Below are positions 43,606 through 54,546 of a stretch of 64,000 nucleotides of DNA, in pieces. A program made the position numbers and the translations under genes. The DNA lies in assembly GCF_001513785.1 (NCBI RefSeq), contig NZ_LNQS01000001.1:868001-932000 (forward strand), in the 5' to 3' direction. This DNA is from Rheinheimera sp. EpRS3. GTDB lineage: Bacteria > Pseudomonadota > Gammaproteobacteria > Enterobacterales > Alteromonadaceae. The notes beneath the pieces were generated by a model. The model searched no databases. It was not told the origin of the DNA and worked only from the letters and a program-made list of their open reading frames with translations. The stretch's first letter is position 1. Each line of letters begins with the position of its first letter.

Positions 43606-44697
43606 ATGAAAGAATCGGTATACCGCAAGCTGGAAGGCCTGGCTGAGCGCTACGAAGAAGTGCAGGCATTATTAAGTGATGCTGGCGTAATAAGCGATCA
43701 AAGCAAATTCCGCGAGCTGTCAAAAGAATACAGCCAACTGGAAGATATCAGCAAAGCTTTTGCCGACTACCAGCAGGCGCAGCAGGATTTAGCCTCGGCT
43801 GAAGACATGCAAAAAGACAGCGATCCTGATATGCGTGAAATGGCGCAGGAAGAATATAAAGCAGCCAAAGAACGGATTGAACAACTGGATCAACACCTGC
43901 AAATTTTATTGCTGCCCAAAGATCCGAACGACAACAGCAGCTGCTTTTTAGAAATTCGTGCCGGCGCCGGCGGCGATGAAGCGGCTATTTTTGCCGGTGA
44001 TGTATTTCGTATGTACAGCCGTTTTGCCGAAAAACGCCGCTGGAAGCTCGAAGTTGTCAGCGCCAGTGATGGCGAGCATGGCGGTTATAAAGAAATCATT
44101 GCCAGTGTGCAGGGCGAGGGGGCTTACGGTACGCTGAAGTTTGAATCTGGCGGCCACCGCGTGCAGCGGGTACCGGCCACTGAATCACAGGGCCGGGTGC
44201 ATACCTCAGCCTGTACCGTGGCTATTATGCCGGAAGTGCCGGAAAGCGAAGCGATAGAAATTAATCCGGCCGATTTAAAAGTAGATACGTTCCGCGCCTC
44301 CGGTGCCGGTGGCCAGCACGTTAACCGTACCGACTCGGCCATTCGCATTACCCACTTACCTACCGGCATAGTGGTAGAGTGTCAGGACGAACGCTCGCAA
44401 CATAAAAACCGCGCCCGGGCCATGAGCGTGCTGCAATCACGTATTCAGGCAGCAGAAGATGAAAAACGCCGTTTAGTGGAAGAATCTACCCGCCGCTCGC
44501 TAGTGGGCAGTGGCGATCGTTCAGAGCGTATCCGCACTTATAACTTCCCGCAGGGCCGCCTAACCGATCACCGGATTAACCTGACCATTTACCGCTTAAA
44601 CGAAGTAATGGAAGGCGATTTAGACCAGGTATTAGAGCCGCTGAAACACGAGCATCAGGCCGACTTATTAGCTGCCCTGGCCGACGAGAACCGCTAA
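43606..44697 (+). CDS. prfA: peptide chain release factor 1
   Basis: 363 residues. GGQ motif in [22 protein letters not shown]-type stop recognition ([14 protein letters not shown]). Releases peptides at UAA and UAG. The GGQ glutamine is methylated by PrmC, encoded directly after it with no gap. Confidence 0.97.
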   Translation: MKESVYRKLEGLAERYEEVQALLSDAGVISDQSKFRELSKEYSQLEDISKAFADYQQAQQDLASAEDMQKDSDPDMREMAQEEYKAAKERIEQLDQHLQILLLPKDPNDNSSCFLEIRAGAGGDEAAIFAGDVFRMYSRFAEKRRWKLEVVSASDGEHGGYKEIIASVQGEGAYGTLKFESGGHRVQRVPATESQGRVHTSACTVAIMPEVPESEAIEINPADLKVDTFRASGAGGQHVNRTDSAIRITHLPTGIVVECQDERSQHKNRARAMSVLQSRIQAAEDEKRRLVEESTRRSLVGSGDRSERIRTYNFPQGRLTDHRINLTIYRLNEVMEGDLDQVLEPLKHEHQADLLAALADENR

Positions 44698-45546
44698 GTG
44701 CAACAAACAGTGCAGCAAACACTGGCACAGTGGCAAAAACAGGCGCAGCAACAACTCGTAGAAATCAGCCCAACAGCTGATATTGAAGCCCGGTTATGCC
44801 TGTGCCATGTGCTTAATGTTAGCAACAGCTATTTATACAGCTACCCCGAGCGCGAACTTAACAGTGCAGAGCTGGCACAGCTAACTGAGCTGCTAAGCGC
44901 GCGCTTGCAGGGCCAGCCACTGGCTTATTTGTTTGGTTACTGGCACTTTTTTGACTTACAGCTTGAAGTCGCCCCCAGCACCTTGATCCCGCGGCCAGAT
45001 ACCGAACTGCTGGTAGAACAAGCCTTGGCGCTGCCACTACCAGCACAGGCAACTGTGCTGGATTTAGGCACAGGCACCGGCGCTATTGCGCTGGCACTGG
45101 CACATAATAAACCGCAGTGGCAGCTAACCGCGGTAGACTATATTACCGAAGCGGCTGCACTGGCCGAACGCAACCGGAAAAGACTGCAGATAAAAAATTG
45201 CAGCGTGGTGCAAAGTAACTGGTTTAGCGCACTGGGCAGCGCAAAGTTTGATCTGATTGTCAGCAACCCGCCGTATATCGACCCGCAGGACCCACATTTA
45301 GCCACCCTGCAATATGAGCCGGTTACCGCACTGACTGCCGCGCAACAAGGGCTGGCTGATATTAGCCAGATCATATGCCAGGCGCCGCAGCACCTGAATG
45401 CCAATGGCTGGCTTTATCTGGAACATGGCTATAATCAGGCTGATGCTGTGCGGTTATTGCTGCAACAAGCCGGTTTTACCCAGGTTGAGTCAAAGCGTGA
45501 TTATGGTAATAACTGGCGTATCAGTGGTGGTTGTTTACCAGGTTAA
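44698..45546 (+). CDS. prmC: release-factor glutamine methyltransferase
   Basis: 282 residues starting with GTG right after the prfA stop. SAM-binding VLDLGTGTGAIALAL and the catalytic NPPYID that holds the glutamine side chain; helical N-terminal substrate domain. Methylates the GGQ of release factors 1 and 2. Confidence 0.96.
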   Translation: MQQTVQQTLAQWQKQAQQQLVEISPTADIEARLCLCHVLNVSNSYLYSYPERELNSAELAQLTELLSARLQGQPLAYLFGYWHFFDLQLEVAPSTLIPRPDTELLVEQALALPLPAQATVLDLGTGTGAIALALAHNKPQWQLTAVDYITEAAALAERNRKRLQIKNCSVVQSNWFSALGSAKFDLIVSNPPYIDPQDPHLATLQYEPVTALTAAQQGLADISQIICQAPQHLNANGWLYLEHGYNQADAVRLLLQQAGFTQVESKRDYGNNWRISGGCLPG

Positions 45547-45643
45547 GCGGTTGTTTTTATCCATTTCCTTTGACCCTGCTCTGGATACAGCATATAACTA
45601 ATTCAGCAATTACTCAGACTAAAGCAAGCTAAAGGAAAAGCGG

Positions 45644-47203
45644 ATGAGCGATGATTTTTTATTTGCCGAAGAGCCAGAACCCATAATCGCAGTGCTTAAC
45701 GGCAGCTGGAAAGTACTGATTGTTGACGATGAACCTGAAGTGCATGCCGTTACCAAACTGGCGCTGAGTGATTTTACCTTTCAAAGTAAAAACCTGAGCT
45801 TTTTCAGTGCTTACTCTGGCAGTGAAGCTAAAGAACTGATTAAACAACACCCCGATACCGCCATTATCTTGCTGGATGTAGTGATGGAAACCGACGATGC
45901 CGGTTTGCTGGTAGCACGCTATATCCGTGAAGAGCTGCACAATGAACATGTGCGCATTATTTTACGCACCGGCCAGCCGGGGCAGGCGCCAGAGCGACAG
46001 GTAATTATTAACTACGATATTAACGACTATAAATCTAAAACCGAGCTTACCGCGCAAAAACTATTTACCGTTATTATGTCCAGCCTGCGTTCCTACCGCG
46101 ATATTATGTCACTGGAGCAAAGCCGTCAGGGCCTGGAAAAAATCATTAATGCCTCGGCCGACTTATTTTCATCGCACTCGATGGAGCAGTTTATCGATGG
46201 CGTATTACAGCAGCTCACCTCTATTCTTGGCTGTAACGAGGACGCTTTGCTGGTCAGCTCATCGCTGGTGGCGGGTAATGTTGCCGGTGAAGTAACAGAT
46301 CCACACAACTTAGTGGTATTTGCCGGCCAGGGCGAGTTTGAGAGCAAAGAAGGTAAACCGGTGCAGGAGGTATTGGCGCCCGAGTTAATGGACGCCTTTG
46401 ATACCGCCCTTAAATCACGCGGTATTGTGTATCGCGACAACTATCTGGTGGCCTACTGCACCAGTAAATTTACCCATGGCTCTTTGCTGTATATTTCTGG
46501 CTTGCCGGGCATCATTACCGATAATCAGAAAAAGCTGATTGAGCTATTTTCACAAAATGTGCAAATAGCTTATGAAAATGTGCAGCTGCAGCATGAAATA
46601 GAAGACACCCAACGCGAAATTGTTTATCGCCTAAGTGAAGCGGTAGAACATCGCTCTATTGAAACCGGTAATCATGTGAAACGAGTGGCTTTTATTTGTT
46701 ATGATCTGGCCAAAGCTTATGGCATGCCTGAAGAAGAAGCCGAACGTTTAATGTTTGCTGCGCCGCTGCATGATGTCGGTAAGGTAGGTATTCCGGATGG
46801 CATTCTGAATAAACCGGCTAAACTACAAGCGCAGGAATGGGAAGTAATGAAAACCCATACCAGCATTGGCTATGACATATTAAAAAATTCCAAACGCAGT
46901 ATTATTCAGGCCGGTGCAGTTATCGCGCAGGATCACCACGAAAAATGGGACGGCACAGGCTACCCGGCCGGTAAAAAAGGCGAAGATATTCATATTTACG
47001 GCCGTATTGCTGCCTTGGCCGATGTTTATGATGCATTGCGCCACCGGCGCTGTTATAAGTCAGCCTGGCCGCTGGATCAGGTAATGGCAACAATAGAAGC
47101 AGAAGCCGGTAAGCAATTTGACCCCAAACTGGTAGAAATATTTAAAAGCCGGGTCGACAAACTGGAAGCAATACTGCAAAAATACCCGGACAGCAACGAG
47201 TAA
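45644..47203 (+). CDS. HD-GYP response regulator with DUF3369 (c-di-GMP phosphodiesterase)
   Basis: 519 residues. Receiver domain first (VLIVDDEPEVHAV, phospho-Asp in ILLDVVMETDDAG), a DUF3369 sensor-like middle section (LEQSRQGLEKIINASADLFSSHSMEQF), and a C-terminal HD-GYP domain: HVKRVAFICYDLAKAYG, HDVGKVGIPDGIL, HHEKWDGTGYPAG. All HD-GYP metal and catalytic residues are visible, so it should cut c-di-GMP. No cognate kinase is adjacent. Confidence 0.93.
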   Translation: MSDDFLFAEEPEPIIAVLNGSWKVLIVDDEPEVHAVTKLALSDFTFQSKNLSFFSAYSGSEAKELIKQHPDTAIILLDVVMETDDAGLLVARYIREELHNEHVRIILRTGQPGQAPERQVIINYDINDYKSKTELTAQKLFTVIMSSLRSYRDIMSLEQSRQGLEKIINASADLFSSHSMEQFIDGVLQQLTSILGCNEDALLVSSSLVAGNVAGEVTDPHNLVVFAGQGEFESKEGKPVQEVLAPELMDAFDTALKSRGIVYRDNYLVAYCTSKFTHGSLLYISGLPGIITDNQKKLIELFSQNVQIAYENVQLQHEIEDTQREIVYRLSEAVEHRSIETGNHVKRVAFICYDLAKAYGMPEEEAERLMFAAPLHDVGKVGIPDGILNKPAKLQAQEWEVMKTHTSIGYDILKNSKRSIIQAGAVIAQDHHEKWDGTGYPAGKKGEDIHIYGRIAALADVYDALRHRRCYKSAWPLDQVMATIEAEAGKQFDPKLVEIFKSRVDKLEAILQKYPDSNE

Positions 47204-47254
47204 CTGCAGCCAGCTTATGCTGGCTGTTTTATTAATAAAGAAAGGACAAGCGTT

Positions 47255-48527
<1,273 letters not shown>

Positions 48528-48551
48528 CCTTAGCTTTTTGCTAAGCTAACC

Positions 48552-48576
48552 ACGCCGCCGCTCTGGCGGCGTTTTA
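48552..48576 (+). terminator. terminator after kdsA
   Basis: Stem ACGCCGCC / GGCGGCGT, loop GCTCT, followed by TTTTACT. A smaller hairpin CTTAGC / GCTAAG precedes it. Confidence 0.85.
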
Positions 48577-48659
48577 CTGTTAATCTTCATAAAACTGCCA
48601 TTTTCGTCTGACGGGCATCAGGTATGCTGTCATATAACTTTCACTAACGGAGTGAGCTG

Positions 48660-49670
48660 TTGGTTGATACTGATACCATGCTGCCCGAGCTGGCTCAGCT
48701 GCAGCAGTTAATTGATACGGCCCCGCCACAATTACAGGTTGAATTACTTGCCAGCATACCGCATATGGCAGAGCGCCTGCCGTTATATGGTCTGGCTCTT
48801 GGCAACCGCAGCGCATCAGCCCCAGCAGTCGTGCTGGTAGGCGGCATTCATGGCTTGGAGCGTATTGGCACACAAGTGGTGTTGGCCTATCTGCAAACTT
48901 TACTAAACCGCTTGCCCTGGGATCTTTGCCTGCAACATACGCTGGCACATTGTTGTATTTATTTTATCCCGCTGGTAAACCCGGCCGGCATGGCCAATGG
49001 CTGGCGTGCCAATGGTAACAGTGTTGATTTAATGCGCAATGCCCCGGTGGAGTGCGCCGAAGGCGCCGCCTGGCTGGTTGGCGGCCAGCGTATCAGCCGT
49101 ACCATTCCGTGGCATCGCGGCCGCACCGACAAAATGGAAACAGAAAGCCAGGCCGTAGCCGATTTTATTCAGCGCGAGCTGTTTAACCGGCCCTTTTCGC
49201 TGGTGCTGGATTGCCACTCCGGCTTCGGCACTACTGACCGCTTATGGTTTCCTTATGCTAAAAGCAAGCGTCAACCTATCGCACACCTGGCTGAAATGTA
49301 CCGGCTGCGTGAACTGTTGTTTCAAACCTACCCGCACCAGAATTATATTTTTGAGCCGCAATCGCAACATTATCTTTGTCATGGTGATTTATGGGACTAC
49401 CTGTATGATTTATCACTGGCGCACAACACCACTATGTTGCCGTTAACACTGGAAATGGGCTCGTGGAACTGGGTGCGAAAAAACCCGTTTCAGCTGTTAT
49501 CCAGCCTGGGTATGTTTCATCCGGTAAAGCCGCACCGGGTAAAAAGGGTGCTACGCAGCCACCTTATTCTGATTAATTTTCTTATTAACAGCACTATGTC
49601 ATATCAAAACTGGCTGCCGCAGCTTAACCGCGAGCAGTTGCAGGCACAGGCCAAAGCCTTATGGTATTAG
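48660..49670 (+). CDS. M14-family zinc carboxypeptidase-like protein
   Basis: 336 residues with a TTG start at 48660 behind GGAG; ATG at 48678 is the alternative. Zinc ligands His and Glu in GGIHGLERIG, third ligand His in DCHSGFG, catalytic Glu in LTLEMGSW. This is a cytoplasmic carboxypeptidase/deacylase type with no signal peptide. The stop overlaps the next gene, an alpha/beta hydrolase, by 10 bp. Confidence 0.85.
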   Translation: MVDTDTMLPELAQLQQLIDTAPPQLQVELLASIPHMAERLPLYGLALGNRSASAPAVVLVGGIHGLERIGTQVVLAYLQTLLNRLPWDLCLQHTLAHCCIYFIPLVNPAGMANGWRANGNSVDLMRNAPVECAEGAAWLVGGQRISRTIPWHRGRTDKMETESQAVADFIQRELFNRPFSLVLDCHSGFGTTDRLWFPYAKSKRQPIAHLAEMYRLRELLFQTYPHQNYIFEPQSQHYLCHGDLWDYLYDLSLAHNTTMLPLTLEMGSWNWVRKNPFQLLSSLGMFHPVKPHRVKRVLRSHLILINFLINSTMSYQNWLPQLNREQLQAQAKALWY

Positions 49671-50434
49671 CCGATGCCACACCGGTACTGCTGATCCGTG
49701 GTTTAACCCGTGAGCAGCGCCATTGGGGCGAATTCAAACCTTTGCTGGCTAAGGCGATAACCAACCCGGTGCTGAGCTTTGATTTTGCCGGCACAGGCCA
49801 GCTATACCAGCAGCGTTCGCCTTGCAGCATCAGCGGTTTGCGCCAGTCAGTGCGCCAGCAATGGTTGCAGGCGCCACAATACAACGGCAGGGTGCATCTG
49901 CTGGCTATTTCACTGGGCGGAATGCTGGCGGCCGACTGGGCGGCGCAATATCCGCATGAAGTAGCCTCGGTCACGCTGATTAACAGCAGTGCCAAGCCGT
50001 TGTCGCCGTTTTACCGCCGTTTATGCTGGCGTAATTACCCGGCTATTTTACGCAGTATCGTCGTGGGGGCCGCGCAGCGCGAACAGTCTATTTTGCAGTT
50101 AACCAGCGCCAGGCCTGCAGAACATACCGACATAGTTGCCAGCTGGCAGTTATGGCAGCAGCAAAGGCCGGTAAGTAAAGTAAATGCCCTGCGCCAATTG
50201 TGGGCGGCCAGTCGTTTTGCGGTAACACCCGCGCCGCAATACCCAACATTATTGCTTAGCAGCCTGGGTGATACGCTGGTTAGCCCGCAATGCTCGCTTG
50301 ATTTAGCCCGCTACTGGCAGTCGGCACATATTCAGCACCCCTGGGCCGGGCACGATTTAGCGCTGGATGACGCACCCTGGCTTGTAGCACAATACCAACA
50401 GCACCTTACTGCTATCAGGCAGGCTGGGCGTTAA
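49661..50434 (+). CDS. alpha/beta hydrolase
   Basis: 257 residues. Oxyanion and GxSxG region: LIRGLTREQRHWGEF and LAISLGGMLAADWAA (nucleophile Ser); Asp in SSLGDTLVSPQC and His in WAGHDLALDD complete the triad. Cytoplasmic. Coupled to the M14 peptidase gene. Substrate unknown. Confidence 0.9.
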   Translation: MVLADATPVLLIRGLTREQRHWGEFKPLLAKAITNPVLSFDFAGTGQLYQQRSPCSISGLRQSVRQQWLQAPQYNGRVHLLAISLGGMLAADWAAQYPHEVASVTLINSSAKPLSPFYRRLCWRNYPAILRSIVVGAAQREQSILQLTSARPAEHTDIVASWQLWQQQRPVSKVNALRQLWAASRFAVTPAPQYPTLLLSSLGDTLVSPQCSLDLARYWQSAHIQHPWAGHDLALDDAPWLVAQYQQHLTAIRQAGR

Positions 50435-51104
50435 ACTGCGCCACCGAAAAGGGGGTGCTGTTAAGCTGATTTAAGTCAAACTCACTGAGGCAGCGTAGTT
50501 TCAGCTCGGCCAGATCAAATTTTTCCAGGTGCCAGTCGTGCACCGCGGGCAAGGCTATTACTTGCATCCCGGCTGCTTTTGCTGCGCTTAGCCCGGTGTA
50601 CGAGTCTTCAAATACCAGACAGTGCTGTGGCGCTACGCCAAGGTTTTCTGCTGCCAGCAAATAAATATCCGGTGCCGGTTTGCCTTGCTTTACCATCTCT
50701 ACCGAGCAGTGGGTGTTAAAATAATGGCGGATCTGCAGTTTTTCTAAGGTGGTGTCCATTAAAAAACCGGGAGAGTTAGTCGCAAGGCCAGTAGGTATTG
50801 CCGCTTGCTTTAGCCGGTTTAGTAACGGCAACAAGCCTTTTTTTGCTACACCTTGCTGCTGTATCTGCGTGGCAACATGTTGCAATACAGCTTGCTCGGC
50901 TTCATCCAGTGACATAGAAGACCACGGCGACTGCTGGTACCAGTGCGCAGTAACGGCCTTGGTGGTCATGCCTACGGTTTGCTGCTGACGCTGTGGGCAA
51001 ATCGTTACGCCAAGGCTGCCAAATACCTCAAGCTCAGCCTGATGCCACATAGGCTCTGAATCAATCAGTACGCCGTCCATATCAAAAATAACTGCCTGGA
51101 TCAT
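50415..51104 (-). CDS. hxpB: HAD-family sugar phosphatase (HxpB/YniC-like)
   Basis: 229 residues. HAD motif I FDMDGVLIDSEPMW, motif II TNSPG, motif III K (MVKQGKPAPDIYL), motif IV FEDSYTGLSAA. Sequence and length match the YniC group that dephosphorylates hexitol and 2-deoxyglucose phosphates. Its 3' end overlaps the convergent hydrolase gene by 20 bp. Confidence 0.88.
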   Translation of the reverse strand: MIQAVIFDMDGVLIDSEPMWHQAELEVFGSLGVTICPQRQQQTVGMTTKAVTAHWYQQSPWSSMSLDEAEQAVLQHVATQIQQQGVAKKGLLPLLNRLKQAAIPTGLATNSPGFLMDTTLEKLQIRHYFNTHCSVEMVKQGKPAPDIYLLAAENLGVAPQHCLVFEDSYTGLSAAKAAGMQVIALPAVHDWHLEKFDLAELKLRCLSEFDLNQLNSTPFSVAQFNAQPA

Positions 51105-51131
51105 AGTATTCCTGCTGTTGTCTCTGCTGTG

Positions 51132-51260
51132 TTACAAGGCAAAACTCAGATGAGGTTTACCGGCAATATACGCACAGCGAAAGGTATCAAAGTAGTATTG
51201 CAATGCTGTGGCAGCGCTATTATCGTTCGCCAGCTTCAGTTCTTCAATGGCAACTCCCAT
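51132..51260 (-). pseudogene. C-terminal remnant of a DTW-domain (TapT-like) gene
   Basis: A 42-codon stretch aligns with the last 42 residues of the intact DTW gene at 51521-52219: VAIEELKLANDNSAATALQY against VAIEVLKLANDTAAAVALAE, then AYIAGKPHLSF against AYIVGKPHLNF. A TGA lies directly before its first ATG, and the rest of the gene is missing. It sits on the other side of ybcJ from the intact copy, so it looks like what is left of a duplication. Confidence 0.8.
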
Positions 51261-51290
51261 TCACCCCAATCACTTGGTTTAACCTTGATG

Positions 51291-51503
51291 TTAACCCAAG
51301 CGCATTTGCAGTTTATCGCCGCCAATTTCAATAATATCGCCGGCGTTAATTTGCCGGCGTTTGCGGGTTTCTACTTCGCCATTCACTTTTACCAAACCGC
51401 TGTCTATGGCTGCTTTTGCTTCGCCGCCACTGCTAAGCAGGCCCTCAAATTTGAGTATTTTATACAGCTCTACCGCGGGTTTACTCAGTATTACATCACG
51501 CAT
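51291..51503 (-). CDS. ybcJ: S4-domain RNA-binding protein YbcJ
   Basis: 70 residues forming one S4-like domain: LYKILKFEGLLSSGGEAKAAIDSGLVKVNGEVETRKRRQ. Matches YbcJ in size and order. Binds structured RNA; role unclear. Flanked by the intact DTW gene and the DTW remnant. Confidence 0.93.
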   Translation of the reverse strand: MRDVILSKPAVELYKILKFEGLLSSGGEAKAAIDSGLVKVNGEVETRKRRQINAGDIIEIGGDKLQMRLG

Positions 51504-51520
51504 GTCAGATCCTTGGCAGA

Positions 51521-52219
51521 CTACTCTGCTAATTCAGTAAAATTAAGGTGGGGTTTGCCGACAATGTAAGCGCGGCGAAATACGGCAAAGTATTCGGCCA
51601 ACGCTACTGCAGCGGCGGTGTCATTCGCCAGTTTTAATACTTCTATAGCGACCTCGGCAGTGCATAGTTGATGCAAATGGGCCGCTTCGCGCAGCTGATA
51701 ACTTGAGCCTTGCTCTGGCTGAATACCCAGCACGGGTAAGTTTGCCAGATAAGTGCTTTTAAACATTTTTTTGGCTTCGCGCCAGGTGCCGTCCAGCATA
51801 ATAAACAGCGGTATTTTGCCGTTTTGCACTGTGCCAAGTTCAAGCGGGCTGTTGATACAACGCTGCGCTTCAGCGTATTGCTGCGGAAATACCACTATCG
51901 GCGCATAACGCGCATCGGCCAGCAATGCCAGCATAGCTGCATCGGGTCGGGTTCTGTCCCAGACATAGGCATGATTGTCGGCGATAACATCGGCAATAAT
52001 GCGGCCGGTGTTGCTGGGTTTATAGCACTCGCCGGTGTACATAATAAAACAAAAGGCACTGTTACTGCTGACGCCGGGTTTGCTGGCGCAGATGCAGTCG
52101 GTGGCCGGTAGCAGGCACTGCTGACAGCGTTTCACTTTGCTGCCGCGGGCGTTAAACACCCTTGTGGCTTTTGCCAGCTCCTGGGCGCGGAGCCTGAGGA
52201 CAGAATTAATATGCGACAT
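51521..52219 (-). CDS. tapT: DTW-domain tRNA-uridine aminocarboxypropyltransferase
   Basis: 232 residues from ATG 52219. Zinc-binding CxxC pairs near the N-terminus (RCQQCLLPATDCIC), the DTW-type DGTWREAKKM, and the LREAAHLHQLCTAEVAIEVL segment. E. coli TapT (YfiP) puts the acp3 group on U47 of tRNAs; this protein probably does the same. Confidence 0.92.
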   Translation of the reverse strand: MSHINSVLRLRAQELAKATRVFNARGSKVKRCQQCLLPATDCICASKPGVSSNSAFCFIMYTGECYKPSNTGRIIADVIADNHAYVWDRTRPDAAMLALLADARYAPIVVFPQQYAEAQRCINSPLELGTVQNGKIPLFIMLDGTWREAKKMFKSTYLANLPVLGIQPEQGSSYQLREAAHLHQLCTAEVAIEVLKLANDTAAAVALAEYFAVFRRAYIVGKPHLNFTELAE

Positions 52220-52310
52220 GCAGGTTCCAACAGCATCTGAACGGCAACGGGCGGCTATTGTAGCCGCTTTTATGCTACACTGCGCGCTGATTTTTCTGCC
52301 GGAATACACA

Positions 52311-53213
52311 GTGTCGATAGCCCGCCAAGCCTCTGAAATTACCCTGCCTGCTGTTAATGACGGCTGGCATACGGTGCTGCAGTTTCTGTGCAGCCAGTTT
52401 CCGTTTATCAGCGAGGCTATCTGGCGTCAGCGTATTGCGGCAGGCAAAGTGCACTGGTTTAACGGCGCGGCTATTAGCGCAGATACACCTTTTATGCCAA
52501 GCAAACGGCTGTGCTACTACCGTGAAGTAACAGCCGAGCCTGTGATCCCATTTGCGCACCAAATTGTCTATCAGGACGAGCATATACTGGTGGCCGACAA
52601 GCCGCATTTTTTGCCGGTAACGCCAGGCGGTGAATACGTTAATGAGTGCTTACTGGCGCGCTTAAAGCGCGACACCGGCTTAAGCGACATTGCACCGCTG
52701 CACCGGCTGGACCGTGATACCGCCGGCCTGGTGTTGTTTTCTGTTAATGCCCAAAGCCGGGCGGCTTATTACCAGCTGTTTAGTGAGGGCACTATCAATA
52801 AGCAATATCAGGCAGTGGCCCGGTTAACACAGCAGGCTGCCACAGCTGCGTTACCACAGCACTGGCATATTGCAAACCGGATTGAGAAAAGCACACCGCG
52901 TTTTATTAACGCCATAGTGGCCGGTGAGGCAAATGCGCAATCAACTATCAGCCTGGTGGCGAAAAGCGGCGAACTCGGGCTGTTTGAACTGACACCGCAC
53001 AGCGGCAAAACCCATCAGCTACGCTTGCATATGCTCAGTTTGGCGATGCCGATTTTGCATGATAATTATTACCCTGAACTTAAACCGAAGCAGGCGCCGC
53101 AGTTTGAAAAGCCGCTGCAATTACTGGCAAAACAGTTAAGTTTTACTGATCCGCTAACACAGCAACCGCAACAATTCAGCAGTAAGCAGCAGCTGTCGGC
53201 ATGGCCGGGTTAA
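52311..53213 (+). CDS. RluA-family RNA pseudouridine synthase
   Basis: 300 residues from GTG 52311 (GGAA upstream); the frame is open to 52137 but earlier starts lie inside the divergent tapT gene. N-terminal S4-like segment ([12 protein letters not shown]), catalytic Asp in [15 protein letters not shown]-terminal [15 protein letters not shown]. Target rRNA or tRNA position cannot be told from the sequence. Confidence 0.92.
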   Translation: MSIARQASEITLPAVNDGWHTVLQFLCSQFPFISEAIWRQRIAAGKVHWFNGAAISADTPFMPSKRLCYYREVTAEPVIPFAHQIVYQDEHILVADKPHFLPVTPGGEYVNECLLARLKRDTGLSDIAPLHRLDRDTAGLVLFSVNAQSRAAYYQLFSEGTINKQYQAVARLTQQAATAALPQHWHIANRIEKSTPRFINAIVAGEANAQSTISLVAKSGELGLFELTPHSGKTHQLRLHMLSLAMPILHDNYYPELKPKQAPQFEKPLQLLAKQLSFTDPLTQQPQQFSSKQQLSAWPG

Positions 53214-53662
53214 CCTTTCGCATGCTGCTGTAACAGCTTATCCAGCTGATTGGCAAAGGCCTGGCGATCGCTTTGGTTTAGCGGTGGCGGGCCGCCGGTA
53301 TGCACGCCGCTGCCACGCAGGGTGTCCATAAAATCACGCATCGTCAGTTTTTGTTTAATGGTGTCGTTACTGTACAGCTCGCCGCGCGGGTTTAGCGCAT
53401 AGCCGCCCTTGGCCAACACGTCGGCTGCCAGCGGAATATCGGCGGTGACAACTAAATCACCGGCTTCACAGCGGCGTACTATTTCGTTGTCGGCTTCATC
53501 AAAGCCGCTGGATACGGTAATGGCCGAGATAAACTTTGAAGGCGGTACCCGGATCGGCTGATTCGCCACCAACAGCGTTTCGATCTGTTTGCGCTCTGCG
53601 GCGCGAAAGATAATGTCTTTAATCACCACGGGGCAAGCATCAGCGTCGACGTATATTTTCAT
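53210..53662 (-). CDS. yaiI: YaiI/YqxD family protein (UPF0178, DUF188)
   Basis: 150 residues from ATG 53662; TTG at 53665 precedes it. Pattern [64 protein letters not shown] is typical of the family, which has a PIN-like nuclease fold. Convergent with the pseudouridine synthase. Confidence 0.93.
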   Translation of the reverse strand: MKIYVDADACPVVIKDIIFRAAERKQIETLLVANQPIRVPPSKFISAITVSSGFDEADNEIVRRCEAGDLVVTADIPLAADVLAKGGYALNPRGELYSNDTIKQKLTMRDFMDTLRGSGVHTGGPPPLNQSDRQAFANQLDKLLQQHAKG

Positions 53663-53665
53663 CAA

Positions 53666-54511
53666 TCAGGATTTTCCGTTTAGCAGCGGTTGCAGGCGCG
53701 GCAGTATAGCAGTTGGCAGCAGGCCGCGCTCGCCCTGTATGGCTGCCAACTGGTCTGCCGCAGTCCCATGCAGGTAACCGCCCAGTGCAGCCGCGTTAAA
53801 GCTGTTTAAGCCTTGTGCCAGCAGCGCGGCAATAATGCCGGACAACACATCGCCCATACCCCCGATGGCCATGCCGGGGTTGCCGCAATCAAGCCGGGCC
53901 AGCTGCTGTGGCCCGGCAATCAGGCTGGCATGGCCCTTTAGCAGTACAGTGCCGCCAAAGCGCTGCTGCAGTTGCTGTACAGCAGCGACTCTGTCGTGTT
54001 GAATATCAGCGCTGCTGCAACCGAGCAAACGTGCGGCTTCGCCCGGGTGTGGTGTCAGCAGCCAGTTGTCGCGTTTTAATTGCTGTTGCTCTGCCTGTGT
54101 TAGTGCTGCCAGATAATTCAGCGCATCGGCGTCCAGTAACAGCGGCTTGTCAGATGCCAATGCCTGAGCCAGTAAAGCGGTGCCCCAGCTGTACAGGCCC
54201 AGCCCCGGGCCAGCCAGCAGCACGCTGGCGCGCGTCAGCATGTCGCTGAAATGCTGGTGGCTTACCATCACTTCCGGCTGGCGGCTCAGCATAGCGCTGA
54301 CATGCTCCGGCCGGGTGAACAGGCTAACTAAACCAGCGCCGCAGTGCACTGCGCTTTGTGCCGCCATTATGGCCGCGCCGCCGTAGCCGTGGTCGCCACC
54401 GAGCACCAGTACATGGCCAAAGTCGCCTTTATGCGCCTGTGGCGATCTGGCGGGCAACAGGCGTGTTAGCCACTGTGCTGAAACCGGCTGAATAGTGCTT
54501 GCGCTCATCAT
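53666..54511 (-). CDS. nnrD: ADP-dependent NAD(P)H-hydrate dehydratase, stand-alone
   Basis: 281 residues. Ribokinase-like YjeF C-terminal domain: GHVLVLGGDHGYGGAAIMAAQSA, LLTPHPGEAARLLG, GNPGMAIGGMGDVLSGIIAALLAQG. Repairs damaged NAD(P)H hydrates. E. coli fuses this to the epimerase NnrE; here the domain is on its own. Overlap or near-overlap with yaiI suggests one transcript. Confidence 0.92.
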   Translation of the reverse strand: MMSASTIQPVSAQWLTRLLPARSPQAHKGDFGHVLVLGGDHGYGGAAIMAAQSAVHCGAGLVSLFTRPEHVSAMLSRQPEVMVSHQHFSDMLTRASVLLAGPGLGLYSWGTALLAQALASDKPLLLDADALNYLAALTQAEQQQLKRDNWLLTPHPGEAARLLGCSSADIQHDRVAAVQQLQQRFGGTVLLKGHASLIAGPQQLARLDCGNPGMAIGGMGDVLSGIIAALLAQGLNSFNAAALGGYLHGTAADQLAAIQGERGLLPTAILPRLQPLLNGKS

Positions 54512-54546
54512 TAACTGTCCTGTGTAGCGACGTTATAGTACTAAAG

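Noticed and set aside
51129-51569. 146-codon plus-strand frame over ybcJ
   Set aside because: Antisense to ybcJ and the DTW remnant, which have clear homology on the minus strand.
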